Source of the DNA: Pandoraea terrae
GTDB taxonomy: Bacteria > Pseudomonadota > Gammaproteobacteria > Burkholderiales > Burkholderiaceae
Length of the DNA: 64,000 nucleotides
Assembly: GCF_902459695.1 (NCBI RefSeq)
Contig: NZ_CABPRZ010000025.1
Span: 1 to 64,000, forward strand
Direction: 5' to 3'
Shown one piece after another: positions 43,401 through 55,215 of the stretch; within the stretch, counting starts at the first letter, position 1, and every line of letters starts with the position of its first letter. Both the position numbers and the translations under genes were made by a program. A model generated the notes under the pieces. That model ran no database searches. It was not told the origin of the DNA and saw only the letters and a list, made by a program, of their open reading frames with translations.

Positions 43401-44682
43401 GCATCTCGCCAACCGGTTGCCGATCCACCAGTACCGCCCCGGTACAGGATTTACCATGATTGCTGCTTCCACGGGGCGCATGGACAGCGTGGTCGTGAAC
43501 GAGCCATTGCCATATCAGGGGACTGTCAGGCGGGAGTATTTCGTGCGGGACGGGAGGGTGCTACGGCGCGATATCCCCCAGGGCCCGGCGTTGGCCCGGG
43601 ATGTTCCGCTCTCGTCCAGCGGGCCGCTGGCCGTGACCCCCCAACTGCATGCGAGGCTGGACGCTTCCGGCCGTCTCGTCAACGTCGCGCTCCCGATCGT
43701 TACCGAAAGCGGTATGCATCGCAATTTCGTGATCAGTTCGCCGTATGGGACCTATGCCACGTTGGATGACCGATGCATGGGGATGATCGAAGCCGATGGC
43801 CGCCACTACGATTTTGAAATCCCGGACGGGTGGAACAAGCCCTTTGTACCTCTGGGCAAATTTCTCGTGACGCGGGCCGATGAGCGCGCTGTGGCGCTGT
43901 ATCAGCGGTTTCGGGAAATACGGTCTGCTGAGCCTCGCGGGATTGTGGCAACCGCGGGAAACGGCCATATGAGGTTGTCGTACGTCCGGGACTTCGATGC
44001 CGGTACGCGGCAGAAATTCGATGCCACTTTCACGCGCGTGCAGACCGTTCTCGACGACGCTTGCCGGACACTGATCGACCCGGCGACCGAGAGTCAAGTC
44101 AACGACTTGCTCGCACGGCTTGCGCCTGGCGACGCACTGAAGCAATCGGACTTGCGTTTGGCACTTGGCGTGCTGCTGCATGACCTGCGCGATGGCTTCC
44201 CGGAATTCAGTAAGCAAAGAGAGGATGCTGTGGCGCTTGCTACGTTCGAGGGGAATCCACCGCCGGGCGTCGCCGACCTCGCAACAACCGGGCTTGCCAT
44301 TTCCGGCGCGTTCGAGTTTCCGATTCCGGTCAAGCGCCTGGGGATGCCGATCATTTATCTGAGGCGAGACTGCTTTGTGTTGACACCGACCGACGATTTG
44401 GTAGCCGATCTGATTCACGAATTCTCCCATGCGAAGCTCAAGACACTTGATACGCTGGGCGCCGGCAACGCCGATGGACTTTACGCCGATCTGTCGGGTG
44501 ACGGAATCCACCTCGAAGGCCTGCTTCCCTCTGTCAACGGCGCGTCGCTCGATGCGATCGTGAACCATGCGCCAACCCTTGAGCACGTGACCATGATCCT
44601 GGCTTACATGCCGCATCCGGAGCACGAACGGTTGATCGGCGACTTCCTGCAAGGCGCGTCGGATCGTTACCGGCGCCTGTGA
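40429..44682 (+). CDS. Giant protein (about 1417 residues) with HExxH metalloprotease motif
   Basis: I chose GTG 40429, which has GAGGA 6 bases upstream; TTG 40378 is the alternative. After a basic N-terminal stretch there is one hydrophobic helix (LVGAMTGVLLLTTLV), then over 1000 residues of unrecognised mixed sequence. Near residue 1330 'DLIHEFSHAKLK' shows the HExxH zinc motif of gluzincin-type proteases. A preceding region (43.0-43.9 kb) looks beta-rich. The architecture (large, secreted-looking, C-terminal protease motif) resembles bacterial toxins or effectors. I recognise no named family. No secretion system is encoded nearby. Confidence 0.7.
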   Translation: MRANSSKRNSYVNLGARVSIVDHRRRVGRFAPHDFRGAHNQRARAATNGGPLWDDLRIPGGDSWRSCGRRGRTAPALKLSSLVGAMTGVLLLTTLVSGVEEPADGAAGPTADDAAPAAGPSLPAAPFAQASADWLEYLDIGAALPGITDYLHECGALRHESPTPAHRLRALHACLGPTSGGMQAPNAPERFDQEGFAGLMTRLQGALGFRFPAGVEVDPEFRLMLFNRLFLVLLDPSDVYGHGAKAVRRLRHHLLDLSHGILRPSPVQCQSPARTAMTFQALEKGVAGAVFSLEERRVLGGARAWVYDCLMALFEPTLARHDLSPAIRFGNLRWLLLRMGADMVGTHAWRTPPDALITLAAAALPQANETAASDAFYAAHLPAILLSAHAQGTIDLRNADPVTETTFHEALTHFIEETHLEFGRIGALASLEAGLPTRADIYRRVMEAAHIWADRPIEVGHRHSRRLKHMGFHCMGREGVYRLIDIAMANCLSDVRGMDGWLRQQMANKVASPDDLNKRFDAEFGEAVKNLMRSHIVPLIRDQIDMMDATDAHFWHCGAWKIRRPIMIRYTWRCGGMALGVSPRCVRVSSSETGIIIDITAKEYGRFATRHYWITHGNFILARFDGDVAKLVRADVKAFFQANEALSMGDIERRLAAYPSDVAEPVHDLGRHANAVEAVVQFLGTALESFRETARHETDEERRRQTWHDFLLRLIPFVGCEKDVEAASPWATPECLLDGLSVIPVARAGIALGHAGVTLAEAGTRLAATVGGAEWKSLAARLAAQGGAAAGASELSGLMDALTQVGRQSKSFLRESVLMFDPGFQLAHDASRLLNSGIAAMRQALAGKRSLKPLLDVLERRHRYREIFEAQAGLWRVRPGANIARMNSHTIDVDGRRLALADVGGYRDVVVWRDGQRVYPANPASGRPYGRALMYEAKVPGTRELTEVPIPEDATHASDARLCRRKRAGRSGGTCVLAGNGPEYRYRLWDEHLANRLPIHQYRPGTGFTMIAASTGRMDSVVVNEPLPYQGTVRREYFVRDGRVLRRDIPQGPALARDVPLSSSGPLAVTPQLHARLDASGRLVNVALPIVTESGMHRNFVISSPYGTYATLDDRCMGMIEADGRHYDFEIPDGWNKPFVPLGKFLVTRADERAVALYQRFREIRSAEPRGIVATAGNGHMRLSYVRDFDAGTRQKFDATFTRVQTVLDDACRTLIDPATESQVNDLLARLAPGDALKQSDLRLALGVLLHDLRDGFPEFSKQREDAVALATFEGNPPPGVADLATTGLAISGAFEFPIPVKRLGMPIIYLRRDCFVLTPTDDLVADLIHEFSHAKLKTLDTLGAGNADGLYADLSGDGIHLEGLLPSVNGASLDAIVNHAPTLEHVTMILAYMPHPEHERLIGDFLQGASDRYRRL

Positions 44683-44741
44683 GACCCATGGCAGGGTTGC
44701 ATTGGCCGGACGACGGCTTCCCACCGCGGCGACGTGTCCGT

Positions 44742-44772
44742 AAAAAAAGAAAGGGGTGCGAGCGCACCCCTT
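44742..44772 (-). terminator. Rho-independent terminator after fusA
   Basis: On the minus strand, a 10-bp perfect stem AAGGGGTGCG / CGCACCCCTT is followed by TCTTTTTTTA. It lies 28 bases past the EF-G stop. Confidence 0.85.
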
Positions 44773-44799
44773 CCTGACGTCGGGTCTGCGGTTGCCTCG

Positions 44800-46902
<2,103 letters not shown>

Positions 46903-47106
46903 GGTACACCTCGGTCAAGGTGAGGGAGAAATGAGCAAAAGTCATCATACTCCAATGTCGATTCCCCGGTCACGACGGCCACGCCGACATCATCTGCCGG
47001 CGTGGCCGAGGCAAGCCGGGCGCAAGCCACCGGCCTGATTGGGCGCTGCAGTTCAACGCCCGCGTTCGGCGTATCGGTGAAATGCCTTGAGTCGCGGCCC
47101 CGGCAA

Positions 47107-48538
47107 TCAGCGGCCCGCGCGGCTTTGCGAGAACTGGAGTACCGGCGCACGCGGCATATCGGGCGCCACGGCGGCGGCGTCCAGCGGCGCCGCCAGCAGA
47201 TCGTGCGCATTTCCCGCGATGTGGAAGATCGCGACGGCCTCACGCAAGCGGCGCGACTGTTCCTCGAGCGATCCGGCCGCCGCGGCCGCTTCCTCGACCA
47301 ACGCGGCATTCTGCTGCGTCACCTGGTCCATTTGCGAGACCGCGGTGTTGACCTGCTCGATGCCGCCGCTTTGCTCGCTCGATGCGGCCGAAATCTCTCC
47401 CATGATGTCTGTGACACGCTGCACGGCCTGCACGATCTCGTCCATGGTGCGGCCGGCGTCGCGTACCTGCCGCGAGCCCTCCGTGACTTGCTGCGCCGAC
47501 GATTCAATCAGGGTCTTGATCTCCTTGGCGGCCGCCGCGCTGCGCTGCGCAAGGGTTCGCACTTCGCCGGCCACGACGGCGAATCCTCGGCCTTGCTCGC
47601 CGGCGCGCGCTGCTTCGACGGCGGCGTTCAGTGCGAGGATGTTGGTCTGGAATGCAATGCCGTCGATGACGCCGATGATGTCGCCGATCTTGCCCGAACT
47701 TGCCGCAATGCCTTGCATCGTGCCTACCACGTCGCCGACCACTTGGCCGCCGCGTGCAGCGATCTCGGAGGCGTTGACGGCCAGTTGGCTCGCCTGGCGG
47801 GCATTGTCGGCGTTCTGCTTGACGGTGGCCGTCAGCTGTTCCATCGACGATGCGGTTTCTTCAAGCGATGCGGCCTGTTCTTCGGTACGCGCCGACAGGT
47901 CGGTGTTGCCCGCAAGCAACTGACCCGATGCCGAGCAATACCGCTGCCGCCCCGATGCCGGACATCAGCATTTTCGCGAAGGCGATATCGTCACGCGTCT
48001 GTGCGCCGCTTTTTTCGACGATGGCGCGTTGCAGCGCGACCAGTTCCAGTGCTTCGCTTTGCATGACATCCAGTGTGGGCAGGGCGTCGCGCCGGGCGAT
48101 GTCGAGGGCAACATCGCGCTGATTGCCAGCCAGCGCCTTGATGATCGCGTCATTGGCAAGGATGAACGCATCGTTTTGCTGGCGCAGCTTGGCGATCAGG
48201 GCATGACCTTCGCTGGTGGTCACGTACTTGTCGAGCACGTCCTGTGCCAGTTGGATGCTGGCCAGGTTCCTCGCGATGCGCTCGGCGTCGACCTTGCGCT
48301 GCGCGGGGTCATCCGTTGTGAAATATTCCAGGGTTCGGCGCGCGTTGCCCCGCACCATCGAACTGATGGTGTGCGCGGCATCCGCCTTGGCCCACGAGCG
48401 GGTGACCAGGATGTCGTTAGATTGTTCAATGGCGATGAATCTCGCCAACGCGATGGCCAGCAACGCCAGCAGCATCACGATGAGGGTGCCGAAGCCCAGT
48501 CCAAGCCGTGTCCTGATTTTCAAATCTGCGATTCGCAT
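47107..48538 (-). pseudogene. Methyl-accepting chemotaxis protein, broken by HAMP-region deletion and frameshift
   Basis: The N-terminal half starts at ATG 48538 (GGAG upstream) and has TM1, a four-helix-bundle sensor domain and the start of TM2 ([12 protein letters not shown]). The C-terminal half in a different frame begins '[23 protein letters not shown]' and contains the full signalling hairpin ([33 protein letters not shown]). About 60-70 residues normally between them, the HAMP domain and first linker, are missing, and the join near 47920-47935 shifts the frame. As one gene it cannot give a working chemoreceptor; the two halves might still be made separately. Confidence 0.85.
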
Positions 48539-48701
48539 GTGTGGTAACTCCAATGGATTTATTAGTAGTGTTGAGCATACGCCGTGAAGACCGGCGCATG
48601 TTGTGCTGCGGAGCTCGGAAGTGCACGAGACCGAGGCGCGTCAGAAAAAGGCGCGCCTCATATAGGTAAACGACGGCGTACGAACGTCCTTGAATGGTGG
48701 G

Positions 48702-49829
48702 CTAGGCAAACCGGACGACATAGATCGGCGGAAAGTGCGCCGATACGCAATGCCAATGATCGCCGCCGTCCGGGCTGGTCCATAGTCCGCCGGTCGTCGA
48801 CCCCATCGCCAGGCGTCGCCCGCCGCTGTCGATGGACAGGCCGTGGCGATAGATAAGGTCGAAGGCGGGTTCGGCGGGCAGTCCGTCGGTCAGGGCCGTG
48901 AATGTCTCGCCGCCATCGCGCGTGCGGTTGACGATGAGGCGGCCGTCAACGGGCATGCGGCACTCGTCCTTGACGGCCGGTACGAACCACGCGAGGTCGG
49001 GATCGTCAGGATGTACCGCGACGGCAAAGCCGAAACTCGACGGCTGCGCCTGGATGCGGCGCCAGTGGTTGCCGCCGTCCACCGTGCGGAAGATGCCGTT
49101 GTGGTGCTGCGCCCAGAAAGCGTCGGGCGCGCCCGCGCATTGCACGAGCCGATGCACGTCCTGCACGTTCGGATCGAGCCGCCGTTCGGGCGGCATGTAG
49201 TCGGCTTCCATGCCGGCCGCCGCAAGCCGCCATGTCGCGCCACTGTCGCGGGTCGTCCAGACACCCCCGGTGGACACGCCGATTGTTACATGCGCACTCG
49301 TGCGCGGATCGATGCAAATGCTGTGGATGCCCGGGTGATCATAGCCGCCGCCCATCCACTCCGAGCGCTCGGGAAGATTCCAGAGCGTGTCGACCAACGT
49401 CCACGTGTCGCCGCGATCGTGCGAACGAAACAGGCCGCCCGGGATCGTGCCGGCCCAGAGTTCGCCCGGCGCGTCCGCGCCTGACGCTTCAAGACACCAT
49501 ATCTGCTCGACGGACGGCGCGTCGCTGTCTGCGACGCCGCCACCTTCTCCGCCTTCGCCACTCCCGGCATCGTCGTTGCCCACGGCAGGGAACGCGGGCG
49601 CGGCGCAGGCCGTCCACTCGGTGTCGCCGGGCGTACGCCGCCACAATTTGACGCCGAAATGTCCCAGATTGAGGGCCACGTACAGCACATCGTCACGCGG
49701 GTCCTGCAGCACCATGCTGACGGGCTCCCCGCGGAATTCGGGCGTGGATGACACGGCGGACCAATGTTCACCTTCGCGGCGCAGCGTAAACAGGCCTTTG
49801 CGGGTGCCGACGTAAAGCGTCTCGTCCAT
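48702..49829 (-). CDS. BNR/sialidase-like beta-propeller protein
   Basis: A 375-residue protein with at least five Asp-box (S/T-x-D-x-G-x-x-W) repeats: 'SHDRGDTW', 'TRDSGATW', 'TVDGGNHW', 'TRDGGETF', 'SPDGGDHW'. These make a propeller of the VPS10/YCF48/sialidase type. No signal peptide is present, so it is probably cytoplasmic. The Arg triad of true sialidases is not evident, so the name sialidase should not be trusted. A MoaD/ThiS-like gene lies 30 bp upstream in the same unit. Confidence 0.85.
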   Translation of the reverse strand: MDETLYVGTRKGLFTLRREGEHWSAVSSTPEFRGEPVSMVLQDPRDDVLYVALNLGHFGVKLWRRTPGDTEWTACAAPAFPAVGNDDAGSGEGGEGGGVADSDAPSVEQIWCLEASGADAPGELWAGTIPGGLFRSHDRGDTWTLVDTLWNLPERSEWMGGGYDHPGIHSICIDPRTSAHVTIGVSTGGVWTTRDSGATWRLAAAGMEADYMPPERRLDPNVQDVHRLVQCAGAPDAFWAQHHNGIFRTVDGGNHWRRIQAQPSSFGFAVAVHPDDPDLAWFVPAVKDECRMPVDGRLIVNRTRDGGETFTALTDGLPAEPAFDLIYRHGLSIDSGGRRLAMGSTTGGLWTSPDGGDHWHCVSAHFPPIYVVRFA

Positions 49830-49859
49830 GGAATGTCTCCAGTACGGTTGTGCGCGGGT

Positions 49860-50129
49860 TCAGCCGCCCGACAATGCCTGCACCACGTAGACCCGACTCG
49901 TGGCCTGTAGCCGGTCGGACAGGGCGCGCCGGTCGCGAATCATGGTGCCGTCGATAAAGATGGTGACGTGCGGGCGCAGGCGTCCCTGGTCGTCGAACAG
50001 GTAGGCTTGCAGGCCGGGCGCCTGGCGCAGGCAGTCATGGAGCGCAGCGGCGACGGTTTCGCCGCCGACATCGAGCGGCGGCACGGCCACGTGCCGCTGG
50101 ATCGCGGGCGCAAAAGTCACTTGCGGCAT
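49860..50129 (-). CDS. MoaD/ThiS-family ubiquitin-like protein
   Basis: From ATG 50129 the product is 89 residues and ends in 'ALSGG'. It has the beta-grasp pattern (VTFAPAIQRHV...LHDCLRQAPGLQAYLFDDQGRLRPHVTIFIDGTMI) and the C-terminal Gly-Gly needed for adenylation and thiocarboxylation by an E1-like enzyme. No moaE, moeB or thi gene is near. The genome partner is the BNR propeller gene, a pairing that I recall from other GC-rich bacteria. It may act as a sulfur carrier or protein modifier. Confidence 0.85.
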   Translation of the reverse strand: MPQVTFAPAIQRHVAVPPLDVGGETVAAALHDCLRQAPGLQAYLFDDQGRLRPHVTIFIDGTMIRDRRALSDRLQATSRVYVVQALSGG

Positions 50130-50269
50130 GATCGAAATCGAAATACCAGGGTGACGGTCGTTACAGTGTAGGCCATTGGCCAATTTGCAGGGCCGGCCGT
50201 ACTCGGCATGGCCATTGGCCTGTGGCTGCGCAGCACGGACCGGGTGCGGCGCCAGGCATTGCGAGGTTG

Positions 50270-52921
50270 TCAGCCTGCGGCCGGCGTCGGCACGACGGGG
50301 GGCTGGCGTGACAGCTCGCCGCCGCCATTGTCGGTGGCGCCGTGCCGGCTGGCGTTCCATTGCGCCAGCCACGGCTCCAGGTCGTGGGGCGCGAGCGCCG
50401 GTGAGAACAAATACCCCTGAGCGACACGGTAGCCTTGCGAGACCAGGACCGCACGCTGGTCTTCGTTTTCCACACCTTCGGCGACGACCGTCAGATGCAG
50501 GCTGTGGCCGATGCTGATGATGGCGCTGGTCAGCGCGCGTACGGTTTCGTCGCGCGCGACATCATGGACAAAGCTCCGGTCGAGCTTCAATTCCGAGACC
50601 GGCAGGCGGCGCAGGTAGCCAAGGCTCGAGTAGCCCGTGCCGAAATCGTCCATCGACAGACGCACGCCCAGCGCATGCACCCGGTCGATGATCCGCAAGG
50701 TGTTCGGATTATTGTCCATCAGCACGCTTTCCGTGATTTCGATCGACAGGTTGGACGGCGAGAGGCCGAATTCGAGCAGGGTTTCGGCAATCTTGTGGGG
50801 CAGTTCATGATCGTGAAAATTGGTCGGCGACAGATTGACGGCCACGGTGGAGATGCCGATGCCCCGGTCGCGCCAGTCCGCCAACTGGCGGCACGATTCG
50901 CGCAATGTCCAGGTGCCGAGTTCGCCGATCAGGCCGCATTCTTCCGCCAGTGCGATGAACCGGCTCGGCGCAATTTCGCCCAGCTCCGGGTGCATCCAGC
51001 GTGTCAGCGCCTCGACGCCGCATACGTGTTCGTCGAGCAGATTCACCTGCGGCTGATAGTGCAGCCGCAGCGTGCCTTGGCGCAGGGCGTCGCGCATCGC
51101 CGTTTCCAACTCGAGCCGTTCCTGCGCCCGTGCATCGAGATCGTCGCTGAAGAAGCACACGTTGCCCCGGTTGGTCAGCTTCGCCTGATACATCGCCATG
51201 TCGGCGCGTTGCAGCAGGGTATCGAAGTCGCGGCCGTCGGCCGGGTACAGCGAGACGCCGATGCTGCCGCTCGGGATCAGCGTCACGCGGCCGATCTTGC
51301 ACGGCGCGGACAGGGCCGTTTGCAGCCGGTTGATGGCGACATTGACGCTTTCCCGGTTGCACTCGGTGAGGACAACGACGAATTCGTCGCCCGAGAGCCG
51401 CGCGACGATATCCGCGCCTCGCAATTCACGTCGCAGGCGCTCTCCAACCGTGCGCAGCAGCGTGTCGCCGGCCTGGTGGCCCAGCGAGTCGTTGACTTGC
51501 TTGAAACGGTCGAGGTCAATGAACAGCACGGCCAACGATGCTTCGAGCCCTTGCGCGCTGGCGACTGCCTGCACGGCGCGCGCATGCAGCATGCTGCGGT
51601 TGGGCAGGCCTGTCAGGCTGTCGGAAAAGGCGAGCTGGCGGATGCGGGCGCGCGATTCATCGCGCTCGAAAGCGAGCTTGCACAGATGCACGCAAACGTC
51701 GAGCAGCTGCTCGTGAAGGGCGTCGGGGCCGCGCTTCGTACGGTAATAGAACGCCAGCGTGCCGCACACCCGTCCGTCGTTTGCAACGATCGGCATGGAC
51801 CACGACGCCGCGAGGCCGAACTGCTTCACGACGAAGCGGAAATTGGCCCACAACGGATCCGTCTCCATGTCCGTGACGATCACCGGCCGGGCGAAATACG
51901 CTGCCGTGCCGCATGTGCCGGCATACGGGCCGATCGCCAGGCCGTCGACGGCTTCGTGGTACTCCGGCGGCAGGCTGGGGCCGGCAAGGGTGTGCAAATG
52001 GCCGGTTTCGTCGACGCGCAGGATCGACGCGAGCACCTCCGGCGCGATGGTTTCAAGTTCGCGGCAGATCAGCGTCATCACTTCCACGAGCGGCGCGTCG
52101 CGCACCATCGCGGCCAGCGCCTTGTGCTGGAGGACTTCCTGGATTTTCGACTGGGTAATGTCGGTAAACAGGCTGACGATGTGGATCAGCTCGCCGGCTT
52201 CGTCGAAGATCGGGTTGGAAACGAGCGAGACCCACAATGGCTGGCGCAGCTTGTCGAGTACGAGGACTTCGGTGTGGCAGCCCTGGCCCTCGCGCACGGC
52301 CATGAGGCTTTCGCGAAATGCCTGGCGCAGGGCCGGCTGCTCGCCGAACGGTTCGCTTGCCAGGCGCCCGACGATATCGTCGGCCGTATAGCCGAACATG
52401 CGTGTGAAGCCGGCGTTGACATAGCGCGCGCGGCCAATCTTGTCACTGATGAGCACCGCATTGTCAGTGGCGTCGACACCCAGCGAGAGGAGGTGCAGGC
52501 GTTCGTCGTCGGCCAGTTCGCGGGTGACGCGCGCGGTCACGTCGGCGCCCAGTTTGATGACCTCGACCAGGTGCCCCTGGTCGTCGAGCACCGGGTTGTA
52601 GGTCGCCTCGAACCAGACCGGGGTGCCGTCGCGCGCGCGTCTGCGAACGAGGGCGGTCACGGGCTTTCCCGCGCGCAACTGGCGCCAGAGTTCGTCGGTA
52701 TCGGTCGGCTGCGACGGGTCGCTCAGGATGCTGTGGGGCTGGCCGATCAGGTCACTGCGGGCGTAGCCGACGGCGGCCAGCAGATTGTCGTTGACATCGG
52801 CAATGCGGCCGTCCGGTCCGAGCGTAAGCATCGCCAAAGACCGGTCGAGCGCGGCCAGAAGCGCATCCTGACCGGCGGCAGAGCCAGGCGCGCCTGGCGG
52901 CGATTGGCGGGACTCGACCAT
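50270..52921 (-). CDS. PAS-PAS-GAF-GGDEF-EAL c-di-GMP enzyme, DosP-like architecture
   Basis: An 883-residue soluble protein. ATG 52921 has GGGGAAG upstream. Domain order: PAS about 20-140, second PAS about 150-270, GAF about 285-425, GGDEF about 440-600 with 'RLSGDEF' (S for the first G), and EAL about 615-865 with 'GVEALTRW' plus the 'DDFGTGYSSL' loop. The EAL side looks active as a c-di-GMP phosphodiesterase; the GGDEF may be regulatory. The architecture recalls E. coli DosP, but heme ligands cannot be assigned by eye. Confidence 0.9.
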   Translation of the reverse strand: MVESRQSPPGAPGSAAGQDALLAALDRSLAMLTLGPDGRIADVNDNLLAAVGYARSDLIGQPHSILSDPSQPTDTDELWRQLRAGKPVTALVRRRARDGTPVWFEATYNPVLDDQGHLVEVIKLGADVTARVTRELADDERLHLLSLGVDATDNAVLISDKIGRARYVNAGFTRMFGYTADDIVGRLASEPFGEQPALRQAFRESLMAVREGQGCHTEVLVLDKLRQPLWVSLVSNPIFDEAGELIHIVSLFTDITQSKIQEVLQHKALAAMVRDAPLVEVMTLICRELETIAPEVLASILRVDETGHLHTLAGPSLPPEYHEAVDGLAIGPYAGTCGTAAYFARPVIVTDMETDPLWANFRFVVKQFGLAASWSMPIVANDGRVCGTLAFYYRTKRGPDALHEQLLDVCVHLCKLAFERDESRARIRQLAFSDSLTGLPNRSMLHARAVQAVASAQGLEASLAVLFIDLDRFKQVNDSLGHQAGDTLLRTVGERLRRELRGADIVARLSGDEFVVVLTECNRESVNVAINRLQTALSAPCKIGRVTLIPSGSIGVSLYPADGRDFDTLLQRADMAMYQAKLTNRGNVCFFSDDLDARAQERLELETAMRDALRQGTLRLHYQPQVNLLDEHVCGVEALTRWMHPELGEIAPSRFIALAEECGLIGELGTWTLRESCRQLADWRDRGIGISTVAVNLSPTNFHDHELPHKIAETLLEFGLSPSNLSIEITESVLMDNNPNTLRIIDRVHALGVRLSMDDFGTGYSSLGYLRRLPVSELKLDRSFVHDVARDETVRALTSAIISIGHSLHLTVVAEGVENEDQRAVLVSQGYRVAQGYLFSPALAPHDLEPWLAQWNASRHGATDNGGGELSRQPPVVPTPAAG

Positions 52922-53166
52922 CGCAAAAGCTTCCCCTGAGGCTTGCGGTTGACGGCCACTAGCCGCCTGTTCGTTTCGTTGGACCGACGCGTACGGGTTT
53001 TCGAGGCGGCCGCGCCACGGTACGCAGCTTTCCCGGCTAGTATAACGTTCGGCGTGTGACACTCCGTGCTCGACTCGTCGGAAATACCCGGAATTCGTCG
53101 AGGCAGGGTTTGGAACACACGTTTGATTGTGGGCTACCGGAAGGCGCCGCGCATCCTCGCTTCTCC

Positions 53167-53385
53167 CTAGGCGGCGATCACGCGGATGCGCACCCCGGTC
53201 AGCGACACTGTCTGGCCGGCGCGGATCTTGCACGTCTTGCGGGTTTCCATCTTCCCGTCGACGGACACGTTGCCGCTGGCAACGAGCGCTTTGCCGGCGC
53301 CGCCGGAATCGACTACGCCGGCGAGTTTGAGGAGGTCGTTGAGGGCGACGAACTCGCCGGTCAACTGAAATTCAAGGTTTTGCAT
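53167..53385 (-). CDS. S4-domain RNA-binding protein, YbcJ-like
   Basis: A 72-residue protein made almost entirely of one S4 RNA-binding motif: 'FVALNDLLKLAGVVDSGGAGKALVASGNVSVDG' then 'RKTCKIRAGQTV'. Size and motif match YbcJ of E. coli, a small ribosome- or RNA-associated protein of unclear role. It stands alone on the minus strand. Confidence 0.88.
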   Translation of the reverse strand: MQNLEFQLTGEFVALNDLLKLAGVVDSGGAGKALVASGNVSVDGKMETRKTCKIRAGQTVSLTGVRIRVIAA

Positions 53386-53514
53386 GACGGACTTCGATTA
53401 GGTCACGCCCGTTCGGTGCGGGGCGTGCAAGGCGGGCATTGTCGCCCGTCCGGGCCCGCCTGCCAAGTGGGGCAGACGGGGCGGGCCGCGCCGGCGCGGC
53501 CTCTGCCCCGCGTG

Positions 53515-54090
<576 letters not shown>

Positions 54091-54092
54091 GG

Positions 54093-55100
54093 CTAATTGG
54101 CTGCCACGCGGTTGCGTCCGGCATGCTTGGCCGAGTAGAGCGCCTGGTCGGCACGCCGCAGCAGCATGCTGAACTGGCTGTCGTCGGCGGCGATGCCGCC
54201 GATGCCGATGCTGACGGTAAAGCGCACCTGGCCGGCAGGGCCCGGCACCTGGGCGGCGCCGATGGCCTTGAGCAGGCGCTCGGCCGCGTGACCGGCGCCG
54301 ACAGCGTCCGTATCGGGCAGCAGCACGGCGAATTCTTCGCCGCCGAGGCGTCCGACGTGGGTGCCTTTGCGCAGCACGCTGCGGGCGATCAAATAGAGTT
54401 CCGTAATCACCCGGTCACCGGTGTCGTGTCCCCAGCGGTCATTGATCGCCTTGAACTGATCGATATCGAGCACCAGGGTGCTCAGGTTTCGCGGCTCGTT
54501 GCGCGCGCGGGCGAACGCGCGGTCGGCTTCCTGCAGGAACGCCCGGCGATTGAGTGCGCCCGTGAGCGGGTCCGTCGTCGCCATCGCGTGGAGCGCGCGG
54601 TTGACGCGGCGCAGTTCGAGTTCGTTGACGACCAACGCGGACAGGTCTGCCAGCAGGCCGCGTTTTTCCGCGTCGAGCGTGCGCGGATGATGGTCGATGA
54701 CGCATAGCGTGCCGAGCGGGTGGCCTTCCGGCGTACGCAGCGGCGCCCCGGCGTAGAAGCGGATATGCGGCGCGCCGCTGACGAGCGGGTTGTCGGCAAA
54801 GCGGCGATCGCTCTGCGCGTCCTGGACGACGAAAACCTCATCGCTCGTGATCGCGTGGGCGCAGAATGATACGGAGCGCGGGGTTTGCGCCGCGTCGAGA
54901 CCTTGGCGCGCCTTGAACCATTGGCGCGACTCGTCGACCAGCGAGATCAACGAGATCGGCGCGCCCAGCATATGCGTCGCGAGCCGCACGATGCGGTCGA
55001 ACTCTGGTTCCGGCGGGGTGTCGAGGACATCATAGCGGCGCAGTGCCGCGAGGCGGGCGGCCTCGTTGATCAGCAACGTCTCGGACGCAGAAGCGGTCAT
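54093..55100 (-). CDS. GAF-GGDEF diguanylate cyclase
   Basis: A 335-residue protein starting at ATG 55100. Residues about 15-165 are a GAF sensor ('EAARLAALRRYDVLDTPPEPEFDRIVRLA' type, with 'WFKARQGLDAAQTPRSVSFCAHAI'). A GGDEF domain follows with 'TDPLTGALNRRAFL' and the active GGEEF. The inhibitory RxxD is absent (R-K-G-T at that site), so product inhibition may be lost. Makes c-di-GMP in the cytoplasm. Confidence 0.9.
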   Translation of the reverse strand: MTASASETLLINEAARLAALRRYDVLDTPPEPEFDRIVRLATHMLGAPISLISLVDESRQWFKARQGLDAAQTPRSVSFCAHAITSDEVFVVQDAQSDRRFADNPLVSGAPHIRFYAGAPLRTPEGHPLGTLCVIDHHPRTLDAEKRGLLADLSALVVNELELRRVNRALHAMATTDPLTGALNRRAFLQEADRAFARARNEPRNLSTLVLDIDQFKAINDRWGHDTGDRVITELYLIARSVLRKGTHVGRLGGEEFAVLLPDTDAVGAGHAAERLLKAIGAAQVPGPAGQVRFTVSIGIGGIAADDSQFSMLLRRADQALYSAKHAGRNRVAAN

Positions 55101-55215
55101 GAGCGTAGTCTTGGGAGAGGGACGCGTTGATTGGCATGGCGGCCGATGTACCGGCACGCCGAATTGGCGATCATTGTGCCGCGCGAGGCGCGGCTTGGCA
55201 ATTCCGGAGGTGGGC

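Noticed and set aside
48633-48659. 8-bp hairpin GAGGCGCG/CGCGCCTC as terminator for the BNR gene
   Set aside because: The T-rich part is in the loop and no T-run follows the stem; too weak to call.
48702-49829. Calling the BNR protein a true sialidase
   Set aside because: Asp boxes alone are shared by many propellers; the catalytic Arg triad and FRIP motif are not evident.
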